Source: Mesostigma viride
Lineage: Eukaryota > Streptophyta > Mesostigmatophyceae > Mesostigmatales > Mesostigmataceae
Assembly: GCA_009746045.1 (NCBI GenBank)
Contig: RPFO01000545.1
Coordinates: 1-30,851 of the forward strand
Direction: 5' to 3'
Length of the DNA: 30,851 bases
Shown here: piece after piece, positions 9,150 to 17,359 of the stretch
Position numbering within the stretch: position 1 is the stretch's first letter
Layout of the letters: each line of letters begins with the position of its first letter
Made by a program: the position numbers and the translations under genes
The notes under the pieces: generated by a model
What the model was told of the DNA's origin: nothing
Database searches by the model: none
What the model saw: the letters and a program-made list of their open reading frames with translations, nothing else

Positions 9150-9720
9150 TGAATTCAGCAAGCAAGCGTACATGCGCGCAAGGACGAGAGTGGCTAAATA
9201 AGGAAGCAAGGGCCTAACAAAGGAAGCAAGGGACTGATTAGATTCAGCAAGCAAGCAATTGCAAGCATGCAAGGAAGAGGGGCTAACAAAGGAAGCAAGG
9301 GCCTAACAAAGGAATCAGGGGACTGATTCCATTCAGCAAGTGGTCAAGCATGCAGGGAAGGAACGGCCTAACCAAGTAGGCAAGGTCATATCAAAGGAAG
9401 CAAGGCATTAATTAAATTCAGCAAGCATGCGAGGAAGAGTGGCTTACAAAGGAAGCATGGGACTAAGAAAGGAAGCAAGGGACTAATTACATTCAGGAAG
9501 CACGCATGCAAGGAAGCAAGGGAATAAAGCAAGGAACTAATCAAATTCAGCAAGCGGCTAAACAACCAAGCAAGGGCCTAATCAAGGAAGAAAGCAACCA
9601 CGCAAAGAAGCAAGCAAGCACGCAAAGACGGAAACAAGCATGCAAGGAAGCAAGGGGTTTATCAAACTCAGCAAGCAAGCATGCAAGGAAGCAAGGAGCA
9701 AGTGAGGGACCAAGGGACTA
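9150..9720. repeat. Degenerate AAGGAAGCAAG minisatellite
   Basis: About 570 bp built from variants of the words GGAAGCAAGGGACTAATT, ATTCAGCAAGC and AAGCATGCAAGG, in irregular order with a spacing of roughly 30-50 bp. All words are in one orientation. No stable protein frame is present. It is probably an expanded internal repeat of the CACTA element or of an older repeat within it. Confidence 0.6.
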
Positions 9721-11368
9721 ATCAACTTTATGACACTTACCACGCAGAAGGGACAACCTCATGACCGCGGAGAAGATAACATTCCGTCCCTCCTGTTGCG
9801 ATTGCAAAGGGGAGAAAGAATAGTAGTGATGTAAGGAATGAATTCCAGTGCAAAATTAGGAAAATACCTTCAATAACAAAGCTAGTAAGTAGGCAAGGTA
9901 ATTAAAAAGTAGGTAGCAAACTGATGACAACATGCACATACTCACGCATGGACCAACCAAGTTAGTATCTAATCTACTATGTGGCTTATGAGGAAGCACC
10001 ATGAAACATTTGACCTTACTGGCTTCATCAGAACACGTCTAGATGCTTTTCCTTTGCAAAGATAGTCGCAATTGACGCTTGGGGCTTGCATGGGATTCAG
10101 GTCTGCATGGACGTGCTTTGACAACAAACGGGCATGTACGCACAAAAATGCCCAAGGACGGTACTTCATGATGGTCATCTTCATGAACTTGACCACGCAT
10201 GTAAGAGGACAAGAAATCAAGTATTCAGAGTTCATGCTATACTAAGAAACCAGCTTTTGCTCAGAATGCCGCTTTTGCGGTCTATGGGCCTTCCAATGCA
10301 ACCTGCCAAGCAATTCTCATAAGTATCCTTGCTCAGCTACGCAGTTGCTCATTTTCCCGGCTCCATTCCTCTTCGATCACAGCCTGTCCATGACGGCCTT
10401 GTAGGTTTTGGATAGCTCCAGAATCTCGCTCTGTTTATTCTCCGTTACTTATGTCACTCACATGTCGTCGCTACTAGAACCGCTTCTAGTGCGGTTCTCG
10501 CTGCCACCCCTGCTGCCACACCTGCAGCGCTTGTTATTCGGTGGTTGCATTCATTGGTTACGTATGGAAATCGGTTGCCCCATCGCTCGAGCTAGCGTGT
10601 ATGTGCCCTCACTGCCCGCTAGCCCCAGCACTGACTTGACTGCGAACAACGGCTAGGGCTACGTCAAACGCGTTTTTTTGAATTTGCGCAAAAAAAAAGA
10701 TTGCGACTAGGTCACATCCGTAGCCAGCGGCAGGCGGAATGTCTCGAGTGATTCCAGCCAAGCGATCTTCCGTATTGTCATGACATCTTACCTTTCCACT
10801 GGTTACTACTTGTCTCAAAGCCTTTTAGAACGGTCGGAGCCGCAAACTGCCGATAAATTTACAGGTACAGTAACTAGTATTCACCAATGAAAGCCACAGG
10901 CATTTAAAAAACCGCCGTCCTGCCAGACCCTAGAAAACGCTTGGTCCTGACTTTGCCGGACAACCATTGGAGCAGGTTATAAAGTGCGACAACGATTTCT
11001 GATTGTTGGCTGACAGACTGACAGCCGACAATTATTAACGCAAAGTCACTAAAGCAATTAGGCAGTGAGAACATTCTACAAAAGAGCTCTTAGTTCGGGC
11101 TTTATATAAGTAGTACCTGCCTGTTAAAAATTGGAACAAGGATACGGTTCCGGCATCCGTTTATTCCGAAGCCGGTACGGGCAAGGCTAGGGAACCGGCG
11201 TGGGAATAAACTGAACTGAACATAACTGAAATAAAGGCCGTTATGGTGCCGTGAAATAGCCGCATGACGACAGTGCCGTTCCAAACTTTCAACTTCGCGC
11301 CCTACCTCTCTTAACCGTTACCTGGTAGACCGTTGGTCCAACGAGCGAAAAATTTAGAAAGGTTGCGA
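9721..11368. other. Non-coding interior of CACTA element
   Basis: No convincing gene is visible. Open frames here are under 90 codons, lack family motifs and are not consistent between overlapping frames. A short perfect hairpin (AGAACCGC / GCGGTTCT) occurs near 10481-10503. Base composition is close to balanced, unlike the GC-rich viral flanks. Confidence 0.5.
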
Positions 11369-11490
11369 TTAGGCAACGCGACCTTGCACCTAGCCGCACC
11401 CATGAACGCCTTCAGCAGCCATGTTAGGCAACACAACCCTGCACCTAGCCGCACCATTCCATAAACGCCTTCATCAGCCATGTTAGGCCG
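11369..11490. repeat. Direct repeat, 55-58 bp unit, about two copies
   Basis: The unit starts at 11369, 11424 and (partial) 11482 with TTAGGC, and includes CTTGCACCTAGCCGCACC or CCTGCACCTAGCCGCACC and an AACGCCTTCA word. It lies inside the CACTA element. Confidence 0.6.
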
Positions 11491-11576
11491 GAATAGACAC
11501 GGCATTTCCACTTTGGGTCTCGCACTAGTCAAGTCACTTGCTCAGATAGTATATCACTAGCTCTGACCCGCCTTCA

Positions 11577-11959
11577 AGCGGTTTGGTAGTGCAGCGGCTG
11601 TGTGTGGTTCTACCAAACGACTTTCAGAAATATGTGCCTACTCCATGGCCCCATCGCGGCAAGTAGCGGGAGCGCTTGCAGAATGTAAGTGATGCTGCGC
11701 CTATACCGAACCCCGTCTTTGCCGCCATGAACCATGACTCCGGACGGAGCTGCGATGACGTAAAGATGGTTGAAGGTCGCGGGTTGCTGTTCTGTAGTTG
11801 CCCCAATGCTGTTCTGTAGTGCTCCGATTGATGTGAGCTGATAGCGGCCTCTTCAATACCTTGAGTTTTGCACGTGCTCACGTGGGGCCATGGAGTAGGC
11901 ACATATTTCTCAAAGTCGTTTGGTAGAACCACACACAGCCGCTGCACTACCAAACCGCT
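11577..11959. repeat. 77-bp inverted repeat (foldback element) inside CACTA
   Basis: The arm at 11577-11653 and its complement at 11883-11959 match over 77 bp with a single mismatch, separated by 229 bp. The arms start AGCGGTTTGGTAGTGCAGCG. This would form a very stable hairpin. It may be a small foldback or MITE-type transposon nested in the CACTA element. I see no clear target duplication at its borders. Confidence 0.7.
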
Positions 11960-11961
11960 CG

Positions 11962-12168
11962 CGTGGCAAGAGCCGCACTGCTGGCAAGTCCATGGCAGCG
12001 GCTAGTGTCAGCGCATCGAGCCCTGATGACATAGCTAGTGTTTCGTCGTTCAGCAGCAACGGTGAGGCATGCATTCCCTCACAAAGGAGAAGTGAGAGGC
12101 AGCGTGCTGTAGTAAATTATGCGGACAACTCTGACAGTGCTGCATACACTGATGAGGAGTGGCATTGA
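11962..12168 (+). other. Possible captured exon or transposase C-terminal remnant
   Basis: The frame ending at the stop at 12166-12168 reads as a plausible protein tail: Ser/Ala-rich, then RRSERQRAVVNY and an acidic SDSAAYTDEE end. This looks like the disordered tail of a nuclear protein. There is no start codon of its own that can be trusted, because the upstream part lies in the foldback arm. It could be the last exon of a lost CACTA transposase or a captured host gene piece. Confidence is low. Confidence 0.2.
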
Positions 12169-12393
12169 TTATATTTCTGGCAATGATGCCTGTAATGTAA
12201 CTTGTTGTGTGCTTGTCGCACTGCATTATCAAGGAGACAACCAGCGCAGGCCAGAAATCGGGAGAATCCGGACCATGCATTATATTTATTTATTTCCAAT
12301 GAACATGTGTGTCAACTGCATCATTTCTGCATCCACATATAATGCATAAGTGTCCTGTCTTCATGCACTTGAGAGTTCTCAAGTGTCATGCTC

Positions 12394-12805
12394 AGTGTCC
12401 TGATTTTCCTGATTTTTTGTGCCATGCTAAGTGTCCTGATTTTCCTGATTTTTTGTGCCATGCTAAGTGTCCTGATTTTCCTGATTTTTTTCTGATTCAG
12501 CGGGAAAATCTCAAGATCTTGAGATTTTTTGTGTTGTTTCGACATTTTTCTCAGGATCTCAGGATTTTCTCAGGATTCTCAGTGTTTCTCAGTGTCTTGC
12601 GAGACGCATCTCAGGCACTTCTCAGGACTCTCAGGAGGAAGTCCTGATATAATATCAGGATTCCTGAGAAAATCTCAGTTTTTCTCAGGATTTCTCAGGA
12701 CATCTTGAGAAAAAAATCAGGATATCTCAGGAAATCCTGAGAAAATCTCAGGAAATCCTGAGAAAATCTCAGGAAATCTCAGGATTCCTGAGAAAAATCT
12801 CAGAA
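12394..12805. repeat. Right subterminal repeat array of CACTA element
   Basis: It begins with a 36-bp tandem unit (starts 12394, 12430, 12466) containing two TTTCCTGATTTT words and GTGCCATGCTAA. It continues with tightly packed CTCAGGATT and TCCTGAGAAAA words on both strands to 12805. It mirrors the left array and ends just inside the terminal inverted repeat. Confidence 0.75.
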
Positions 12806-12822
12806 CCCGACTTCCTAGTGAT

Positions 12823-12985
12823 GCTTGCGTCCGCTGTGCGGCGCCTGCGCGGGCCAATCGCCGTCGTCGTCTTCCACGAACTCGACGTTGTCCATCACAC
12901 CGCCCCGAACGGCCGGTGCCGAAACGCCGCCCCCCGAGCCCGCTTCCTCCTCCTCCAGGTCCACGGGTATGAGCTTGGTAGACAT
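12823..12985 (-). pseudogene. 5' part of the interrupted LDGWSE gene
   Basis: ATG at 12985 (an MSTKLIPVDLEEEE start) opens an acidic, disordered N-terminus with Gly/Ser stretches and an EFVEDDDGDW motif. The frame runs into the CACTA terminal repeat and meets a stop after two codons. Continuing past the two transposons, the frame joins 8178-8155 and then 6201 downward without a stop. Acidic, Phe/Asp-rich N-termini are usual in this virion protein family. Upstream, the gap to the next minus-strand gene (13078) is 92 bases and includes a TTTATTAG stretch 10 bases before the ATG. Confidence 0.65.
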
Positions 12986-13077
12986 GGCATCTAATAAACC
13001 GGGCCGATTTAGACTCACACGGAAGCGCGAACGCGTTTGTTCCTCCTCAATGCCTGTTGCCTGGCCCTGCTGCGTGT

Positions 13078-14031
13078 TCACGCGGAAGAGCGTATCAACA
13101 TGGCGCATACGATCATCTCCCCCGTGTCCACAAGCGGCTGATCGCAACCGATCCCGGCGTCGTGCAGCGTGTGGTATGCCATGGAAGCCGCCAGCCACGC
13201 TAGCGTGTACGCGGGCACCTCGCCGCCCAAGGCGGCCGCCGCGTCCCTCTCAGCCTTCACCATGTTCACGCACGTCTGCGCCGTCGCCTTGCTCGCGTGC
13301 TCGTCGAGCGCGCGCAAGTGCCGCATGTAGACGCGCCATTGGGGAATATAGTCCGTCGCCACCGCCATCAGCGATTGCGCGTCCACGTTCTCTCCGCCCA
13401 CGATATCGATCATGCTAGACACCAGCTCGGTCGCGACCCTGTCTATGCCGGCAACTAGCGACTCGTGCTCGCGTATCGCGTCCACTATCTCCGGGTGCTG
13501 GTATATGAACAGCGTCGAGTGCCTCTGGAACCCCAGCTCCCTCACCTGCTTATCCAGACGCCACAGGTCTACCGCCGTGAACGGAAAACGCGTGGCGGGG
13601 TCCTCGAACCTCCCTGACGTCGCGATGTACTCCGCCAGCCGCACGGCGTCAAACCCCACCACTTGCCGCGTGGGACGCACGAACTTGAAGACTCTCTCTT
13701 TCGACGGCAGCGCGTCCATCGTTATCGGGTCCTCCTTGTTAGACACCCTCGCTGCCAGGTGACGAGCGATCGTTCTCTTGGCGCGTGCGTACGGCAGCAC
13801 CTTGCGCCTCACCCACCGCTGTATGGTGATGGCCCGCTGGTTTGCGAACACGCTGCACTCCAGCTCGCGCAGGGTGGCGCTGCGGAACGGTCGCAAGCCC
13901 TGCATAAGCGCGATGCGGCGTAAAGTCTCTCGCCGCGCTTTGCCGTAATAATTGAACGGGACCACGGACGCCGCACGCACGCTGAGGCGCACGTCGCGGG
14001 CGTCCGGCGACACACGGAACTGCTTTGTCAT
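13078..14031 (-). CDS. IQ-motif and U-box-like protein
   Basis: A 317-aa intact protein. A short basic segment with an IQ-like motif (ITIQRWVRRKVLPYARAKR, residues 68-87) suggests calmodulin or helix binding. Residues 98-160 form a segment of the kind SNKEDPITMDALP ... GFDAVRLAEYIATSGRFEDP ... FTAVDLWRLD, which resembles U-box-like (RING fold without zinc) segments common in giant-virus proteins. U-box proteins act as E3 ubiquitin ligases or scaffolds; activity here is inferred. The remaining C-terminal half is helical and unrecognised. ATG is preceded by an AT-rich stretch after the divergent gap at 14032-14121. Confidence 0.65.
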   Translation of the reverse strand: MTKQFRVSPDARDVRLSVRAASVVPFNYYGKARRETLRRIALMQGLRPFRSATLRELECSVFANQRAITIQRWVRRKVLPYARAKRTIARHLAARVSNKEDPITMDALPSKERVFKFVRPTRQVVGFDAVRLAEYIATSGRFEDPATRFPFTAVDLWRLDKQVRELGFQRHSTLFIYQHPEIVDAIREHESLVAGIDRVATELVSSMIDIVGGENVDAQSLMAVATDYIPQWRVYMRHLRALDEHASKATAQTCVNMVKAERDAAAALGGEVPAYTLAWLAASMAYHTLHDAGIGCDQPLVDTGEMIVCAMLIRSSA

Positions 14032-14121
14032 TTACTGAGTGTTTCTACAATTTCGTCGCCCTGTTAGGCGAGCGTTTGCGTCAAAATCCTTTTTATTAAC
14101 GAAAGGTTACGAAAGTTATAT

Positions 14122-14280
14122 TTACAAATGCCATCGTGGCTGCACACGCCCATCACCCACCGCGCGAGGCACGGAGTCGCGCACCGACTCCAGCAGCGGC
14201 TCTACGATCACGCGCCCATTCACGACAACCACGCATCTGCCGCAGTGCGTGTCTGTCCTCTTGCTAAAACACGCGCCCAT
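14122..14280 (-). CDS. 52-aa predicted N-myristoylated protein
   Basis: A very short gene on the minus strand, ATG at 14280 and TAA at 14122-14124. The N-terminus MGACFSKR fits the N-myristoylation consensus (Gly2, Ser6, Lys7) and has a palmitoylatable Cys at position 4, a dual-lipid membrane anchor. A CGRC pair follows at about residue 13. The rest is Val/Arg-rich. It lies in line with its minus-strand neighbours, and the frame is open from start to end. The small size makes the call uncertain, but the perfect acylation signal is unlikely by chance in a compact viral region. Confidence 0.5.
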   Translation of the reverse strand: MGACFSKRTDTHCGRCVVVVNGRVIVEPLLESVRDSVPRAVGDGRVQPRWHL

Positions 14281-14307
14281 AAAGTGCACACACAAAATAA
14301 TCGACAG

Positions 14308-14496
14308 CTACTGCAATAGCACCCATAGCATTGCAAACAGGATGAGCCAGGCGGACAGTCCTACTGACAGCAAACCCAGAATCGCCGCAATGTGCCTGCC
14401 TGGCAAAACAGGGTCGAGTGACTCGACCGGCTTCAGGTCTGAGAGCCCCTCCACAACCGGGGGGGCATGCTCGTTGGAAGATGTCAAAGGGCGCAT
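14308..14496 (-). CDS. Small tail-anchored membrane protein
   Basis: A 62-residue protein with a polar Pro-rich N-terminus and a C-terminal hydrophobic helix from about residue 34 (HIAAILGLLSVGLSAWLILF) to the end, ending WVLLQ. This is the layout of a tail-anchored membrane protein, probably a virion or ER-derived membrane component. An AT-rich TATA-like stretch (TATAATGTATATAT on the minus strand) directly precedes the ATG. Confidence 0.6.
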   Translation of the reverse strand: MRPLTSSNEHAPPVVEGLSDLKPVESLDPVLPGRHIAAILGLLSVGLSAWLILFAMLWVLLQ

Positions 14497-14514
14497 GATA
14501 TATACATTATAAGA

Positions 14515-14778
14515 TTAGAAACTACTGTGCGCTATAAGGTCTATCGCGTCTCCCTGCACAACCTGGATTTCTCGCGGCGAGGGACCGGATACGGATGTTC
14601 TAAATCCAAGCTGTTGTGTCTGGTTCGCTCGTCCTGATTTCTGGGGGCCGACATCTGGCGACGCAGCAGGCATTCCGCCGATACAACCGCCCTGCTTCTG
14701 CCCCTTGTTAAAAAGCGTAACAGCCTCCGCAAAGCGCCGACGACGCCTTTCCGCTTCTCCATGACAACTGGCCGTCAT
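14515..14778 (-). CDS. Hypothetical basic/Gly-rich small protein
   Basis: An 87-residue frame with ATG at 14778, starting right after the stop of the upstream coiled-coil gene (14780-14782). The N-terminus is Arg-rich (residues 9-15). The middle has a GGCIGG patch, and the C-terminus is acidic/hydrophobic. No family is recognised. The tight spacing and the same strand as both neighbours support it as a real gene. Confidence 0.4.
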   Translation of the reverse strand: MTASCHGEAERRRRRFAEAVTLFNKGQKQGGCIGGMPAASPDVGPQKSGRANQTQQLGFRTSVSGPSPREIQVVQGDAIDLIAHSSF

Positions 14779-14779
14779 T

Positions 14780-15430
14780 TTATTTTACAGTCGCCTTCTG
14801 ATTCGCAAGCGCCGTCTCGACCTCCGAAAGCCTGCACCTCAGCCTGTCGTTGCTGCTCATAAGGTCAGACACCGTCCGCCTCATCTGAATAATGGTGGCA
14901 TCCTTCTCCTCCAGCTCCTGCCTGACCGTTTCCACCTCCACGACCAGCTTCTTCCGGACCCTCTCGTGCCGTTTTCGGGCGGCGTCGCGCAGTTTCTTGT
15001 TCTTTGAGACGACATTCTCGATCTTGTCCTTCATATCAGAGAACTGGGCCAGGACATTGGTTGCAAAGTCCCTGGGAACCAAAACTTTGGAAGGCAAAGG
15101 CCCCTCGTTGAGCCTTATGACGCGATTTCCGGTGCACGGGCTCTGCTCCGGCGTCCCATCCACACGAGAAGCGAAAACTTGGGCGGACTCGTGCAGCCTC
15201 CTGCTCTCGGAAACAGGCTCTGAAAACTCGAAAGAGGCCACTTGATCCCTAGAAACCAGCTCTTTAGACGACAAACAGCTGTTCGTGAAATTTCCGGTGG
15301 ACGAGCTCCGATCCGGCGTCCGCTCCACCCGAATTTGCCCTTTGGGAGGTACGTTCTCCTTGTCAGAATCGCATTCACTGCTGCTTTCCGTGGAAGAATA
15401 CTCAGAACTGGATGTATTCTCCTCCTCCAT
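14780..15430 (-). CDS. Acidic N-terminus, basic coiled-coil C-terminus protein
   Basis: The chosen ATG at 15430 (MEEENTSSSEY) gives 216 residues. The open frame upstream to 15820 runs through tandem-repeat DNA and is probably not coding. Residues 1-40 are Ser/Glu/Asp-rich. Residues about 130-210 form one long coiled coil starting with a strongly basic stretch (KKLRDAARKRHERVRKKL) and followed by heptads of Val, Leu and Ile. The layout is like a bZIP factor, but the spacing between the basic Asn...Arg motif and the first Leu is one residue short of the canonical form. It may bind DNA as a dimer, or be a scaffold. Confidence 0.6.
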   Translation of the reverse strand: MEEENTSSSEYSSTESSSECDSDKENVPPKGQIRVERTPDRSSSTGNFTNSCLSSKELVSRDQVASFEFSEPVSESRRLHESAQVFASRVDGTPEQSPCTGNRVIRLNEGPLPSKVLVPRDFATNVLAQFSDMKDKIENVVSKNKKLRDAARKRHERVRKKLVVEVETVRQELEEKDATIIQMRRTVSDLMSSNDRLRCRLSEVETALANQKATVK

Positions 15431-15552
15431 GGCAACACAATTTCGGACAGAATGGCACTGAATGCAGCTGATATGGTGTCCAGAGCTCAGGTCGACGGGT
15501 CCACCAAAAATTATTGGCATGCAATTCCTGTCAATGCACTTGAGCTTTCGGT

Positions 15553-15790
15553 CCGCACGGATTTCTGCCCGAACCGGCCCAAGCGCCCAAAAAGACGCCA
15601 CGTGGATCCGGTCCTCTGGAAATGCGTCAGCCCGTACGGATTTCTGCCCGAACCGACCCAAGCGCCCAAAAAGACGCCACGTGGTTCTGGTCCTCTGGAA
15701 ATGCGTCAGCCCGTACGGATTTCTGCCTGAACCGGTACAAGCGCCCAAAAAATCGCCACGCGGTGCCGGTCCTCTGAAAAAACGGATTTC
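15553..15790. repeat. 79-bp tandem repeat, three copies
   Basis: Copies are in register at exactly 79-bp steps (CGGATTTCTGCC word at 15558, 15637 and 15716), each with an AAGCGCCCAAAAA word, a CGCCACG word and a TCCTCTGGAAATGCGTCAG word. The third copy is degenerate at its end. It lies in the gap between divergent genes (15430 minus and 16196 plus). Confidence 0.8.
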
Positions 15791-15894
15791 TGGTCGAAAA
15801 GCCAAAATGGCAGTGAACAAAAAAGGTTATTAACAGGAAGCCCCCACCAAAGTCATCCATCTCACTGTCCATCCAGTCTGCACACCCAAGAAAC

Positions 15895-16185
15895 TCCTCA
15901 ACGGCCCGAACCACCCAAGAATTCGCCTGTGGTGTTGTTTGCTAAGCGTCCGAAGCACCCAAGAATTTCACTGTTCGAATTCCCGAGGCCCGAACCACCC
16001 AAAAATCGCCGCTGGTCGTCTTCCGGAGTTCCGGACCGCCCAAATTTGTTTTCCTTCCGTCTCGTCAAGGCCTGGCTCGACCGAAATTCGGTCCGGTTTG
16101 CGTTCCAGAGGCCCTGAGCACCCGAAATTCGCTTCTGTTCGTCTCTCGAGGCCCGAATCACCCGAAATTTTGCCTGCTCACGACT
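15895..16185. repeat. Degenerate 42-bp tandem array upstream of RING gene
   Basis: About seven diverged copies of a unit with consensus CCGAACCACCCAAAAATTCG start near 15905, 15949, 15990, 16031, 16076, 16117 and 16157. The word is related to one inside the 79-bp repeat. It directly precedes the RING gene start (16196) and could be a promoter or enhancer array; that role is inferred. Confidence 0.6.
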
Positions 16186-16195
16186 TTTTTCGAGG

Positions 16196-17127
16196 ATGAG
16201 GACGTGCGGAACCCAGAACCGATGGCTGTACGACCCGGAAACCGGCGAGATGGTGAAGAAAACCTACAAGAACGAAGAGAGCATCGAAAAGTGGAAGGCA
16301 GCCAACCCTGACAAAACGCCAGCCTCACCCAAGGCCAGGTGCCACCGCTGCAAAGGTCTGGTACCCGTGTCCTCCTTCCGTCTGAACGGCGTTTTTTTCG
16401 AGGGCATCGCAAGAAATTGCGCCCCTTGCAGGAAAGAGATGACGAGTGCTGTCAAGGACGCGGCTGCCGTGCACGAGGAGAGGGCGAGGGTGGCGGCCCT
16501 CAAGCTTCACGGTGACGAGAAGGCAGACTGCTCATTCACTCCCAGCGTCGGCAGGGGCAACGAGGAGTTCGAGATGGCCGCGTTCATCTGCACCAAGACC
16601 GGCGGCTTCCTGGAGAACGGCGCGGGCGTCCTCGAGTCCTACAGCACCTGCCAGGTCTGCAACGAGACGCTCACCAACGTGTACTCCTGCAAGACCCCTA
16701 ACCCGCACTTCCACATCGGCGGCGTGTGCATCAGCTGCGTATGGGACTTCCTGGAGAGCGCCGACCCGGACTGGCCCGTCCTCTGCCCCATCTGCACCGA
16801 GCTCGGCATGGACACCGACGAGGAGAACGACGAGCGCCATCCCGAGCTCTCGTTCCCTACTTCGAGTTCGACACCCAGCTCACTGTGCTCGCGTTCATGG
16901 CCGGCTCCGACACCCTGCCCGACAGCGTGGACGACGAGCCCGAGCCCGAGCCCACGTACGAAGAGGATGAACACGTCGCCGCGGACGACAAGATCGACGA
17001 CAACCAGCACTCGGAGGTCGGCAAGCGCGACGGCAACGGCGAGGACGAGCAGGCCAGCAAGCGACAGAAGACCGACAACGACGTCATTGTTTTGGACAGC
17101 GACGATGACGCTGATCAGGCTTCCTAG
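16196..17127 (+). pseudogene. RING-type zinc protein with SUMO-interaction-like tail, one frameshift
   Basis: Residues about 49-78 hold a first zinc site (RCHRCKGLVPVSSF ... CAPC). Residues 152-200 hold a RING-like finger: CQVC, Cys165, HFH, CISC and CPIC, with a longer gap before the His than in a classical C3HC4 RING. RING domains recruit E2 enzymes for ubiquitin transfer. Near 16858 a single-base break moves the frame; the new frame continues as an acidic tail with a nuclear-signal-like SKRQKTD and ends VIVLDSDDDADQAS. That end fits a SUMO-interaction motif (hydrophobic core plus acidic run). RING plus SIM is the layout of SUMO-targeted ubiquitin ligases. The break may be a mutation or an assembly indel. 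Confidence 0.65.
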
Positions 17128-17252
17128 GTGTCGTTACGACTGACAAGCGCATTCTATCGATTTAGCTAGGCGGCTTTTTAAGCTGTCACACATGCCTCAA
17201 ATGCCATTTGTTAATGGGGAAACGGAAGTTAAACTTGTGGGAATTTCTTGCA

Positions 17253-17258
17253 AATAAA
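17253..17258 (+). terminator. Possible polyadenylation signal AATAAA
   Basis: AATAAA lies 126 bases after the stop of the RING gene, in an AT-rich gap that otherwise holds no gene (17128-17359). Confidence 0.3.
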
Positions 17259-17359
17259 ATGAACCATCTTACATACGCCATGTGTCTGCAAGCGTGAGCC
17301 AATTAGATCATTGTATTACATATATTATTTAACATTGGACCATTTTAACTCGCTTGTCT

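Larger units (their letters stand above)
8179..12820. mobile_element. Non-autonomous CACTA (En/Spm-type) DNA transposon
   Basis: A 4642-bp element with 14-bp perfect terminal inverted repeats, CACTAGGAAGTCGG at 8179 and its complement ending at 12820. The termini begin with CACTA, the hallmark of the superfamily. It is flanked by a 2-bp AT duplication (8177-8178 and 12821-12822); the family usually makes 2-3 bp. Both ends carry dense subterminal arrays of a TCTCAGGA word in both orientations, as expected for transposase-binding regions of CACTA elements. The interior (8600-12390) is non-viral and AT-balanced, with several repeats and no long coding region, so it needs a transposase from another copy. 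Confidence 0.8.

Noticed and set aside
9506-9721. A Lys/Gln/Ala-rich small protein
   Set aside because: It is a translation of the AAGGAAGCAAG minisatellite and has no conserved features.
13412-13923. Plus-strand open frames over the U-box-like gene
   Set aside because: Shadows in a GC-rich region; the minus-strand gene has recognisable motifs and they do not.
14039-14512. Plus-strand 157-codon frame
   Set aside because: It runs antisense to two small minus-strand genes with clear acylation and membrane signals, and its own product is Ser/Thr/His-rich without features.
14780-15430. Firm call as a bZIP transcription factor
   Set aside because: The basic region and heptads are present, but the spacing from the Asn-x7-Arg motif to the first Leu is off by one and the usual small residues of the basic motif are missing.
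15430-15820. A longer N-terminus for the coiled-coil gene
   Set aside because: The extra 130 codons are a translation of the 79-bp tandem repeat DNA, and an acidic ATG start at 15430 with good composition follows.
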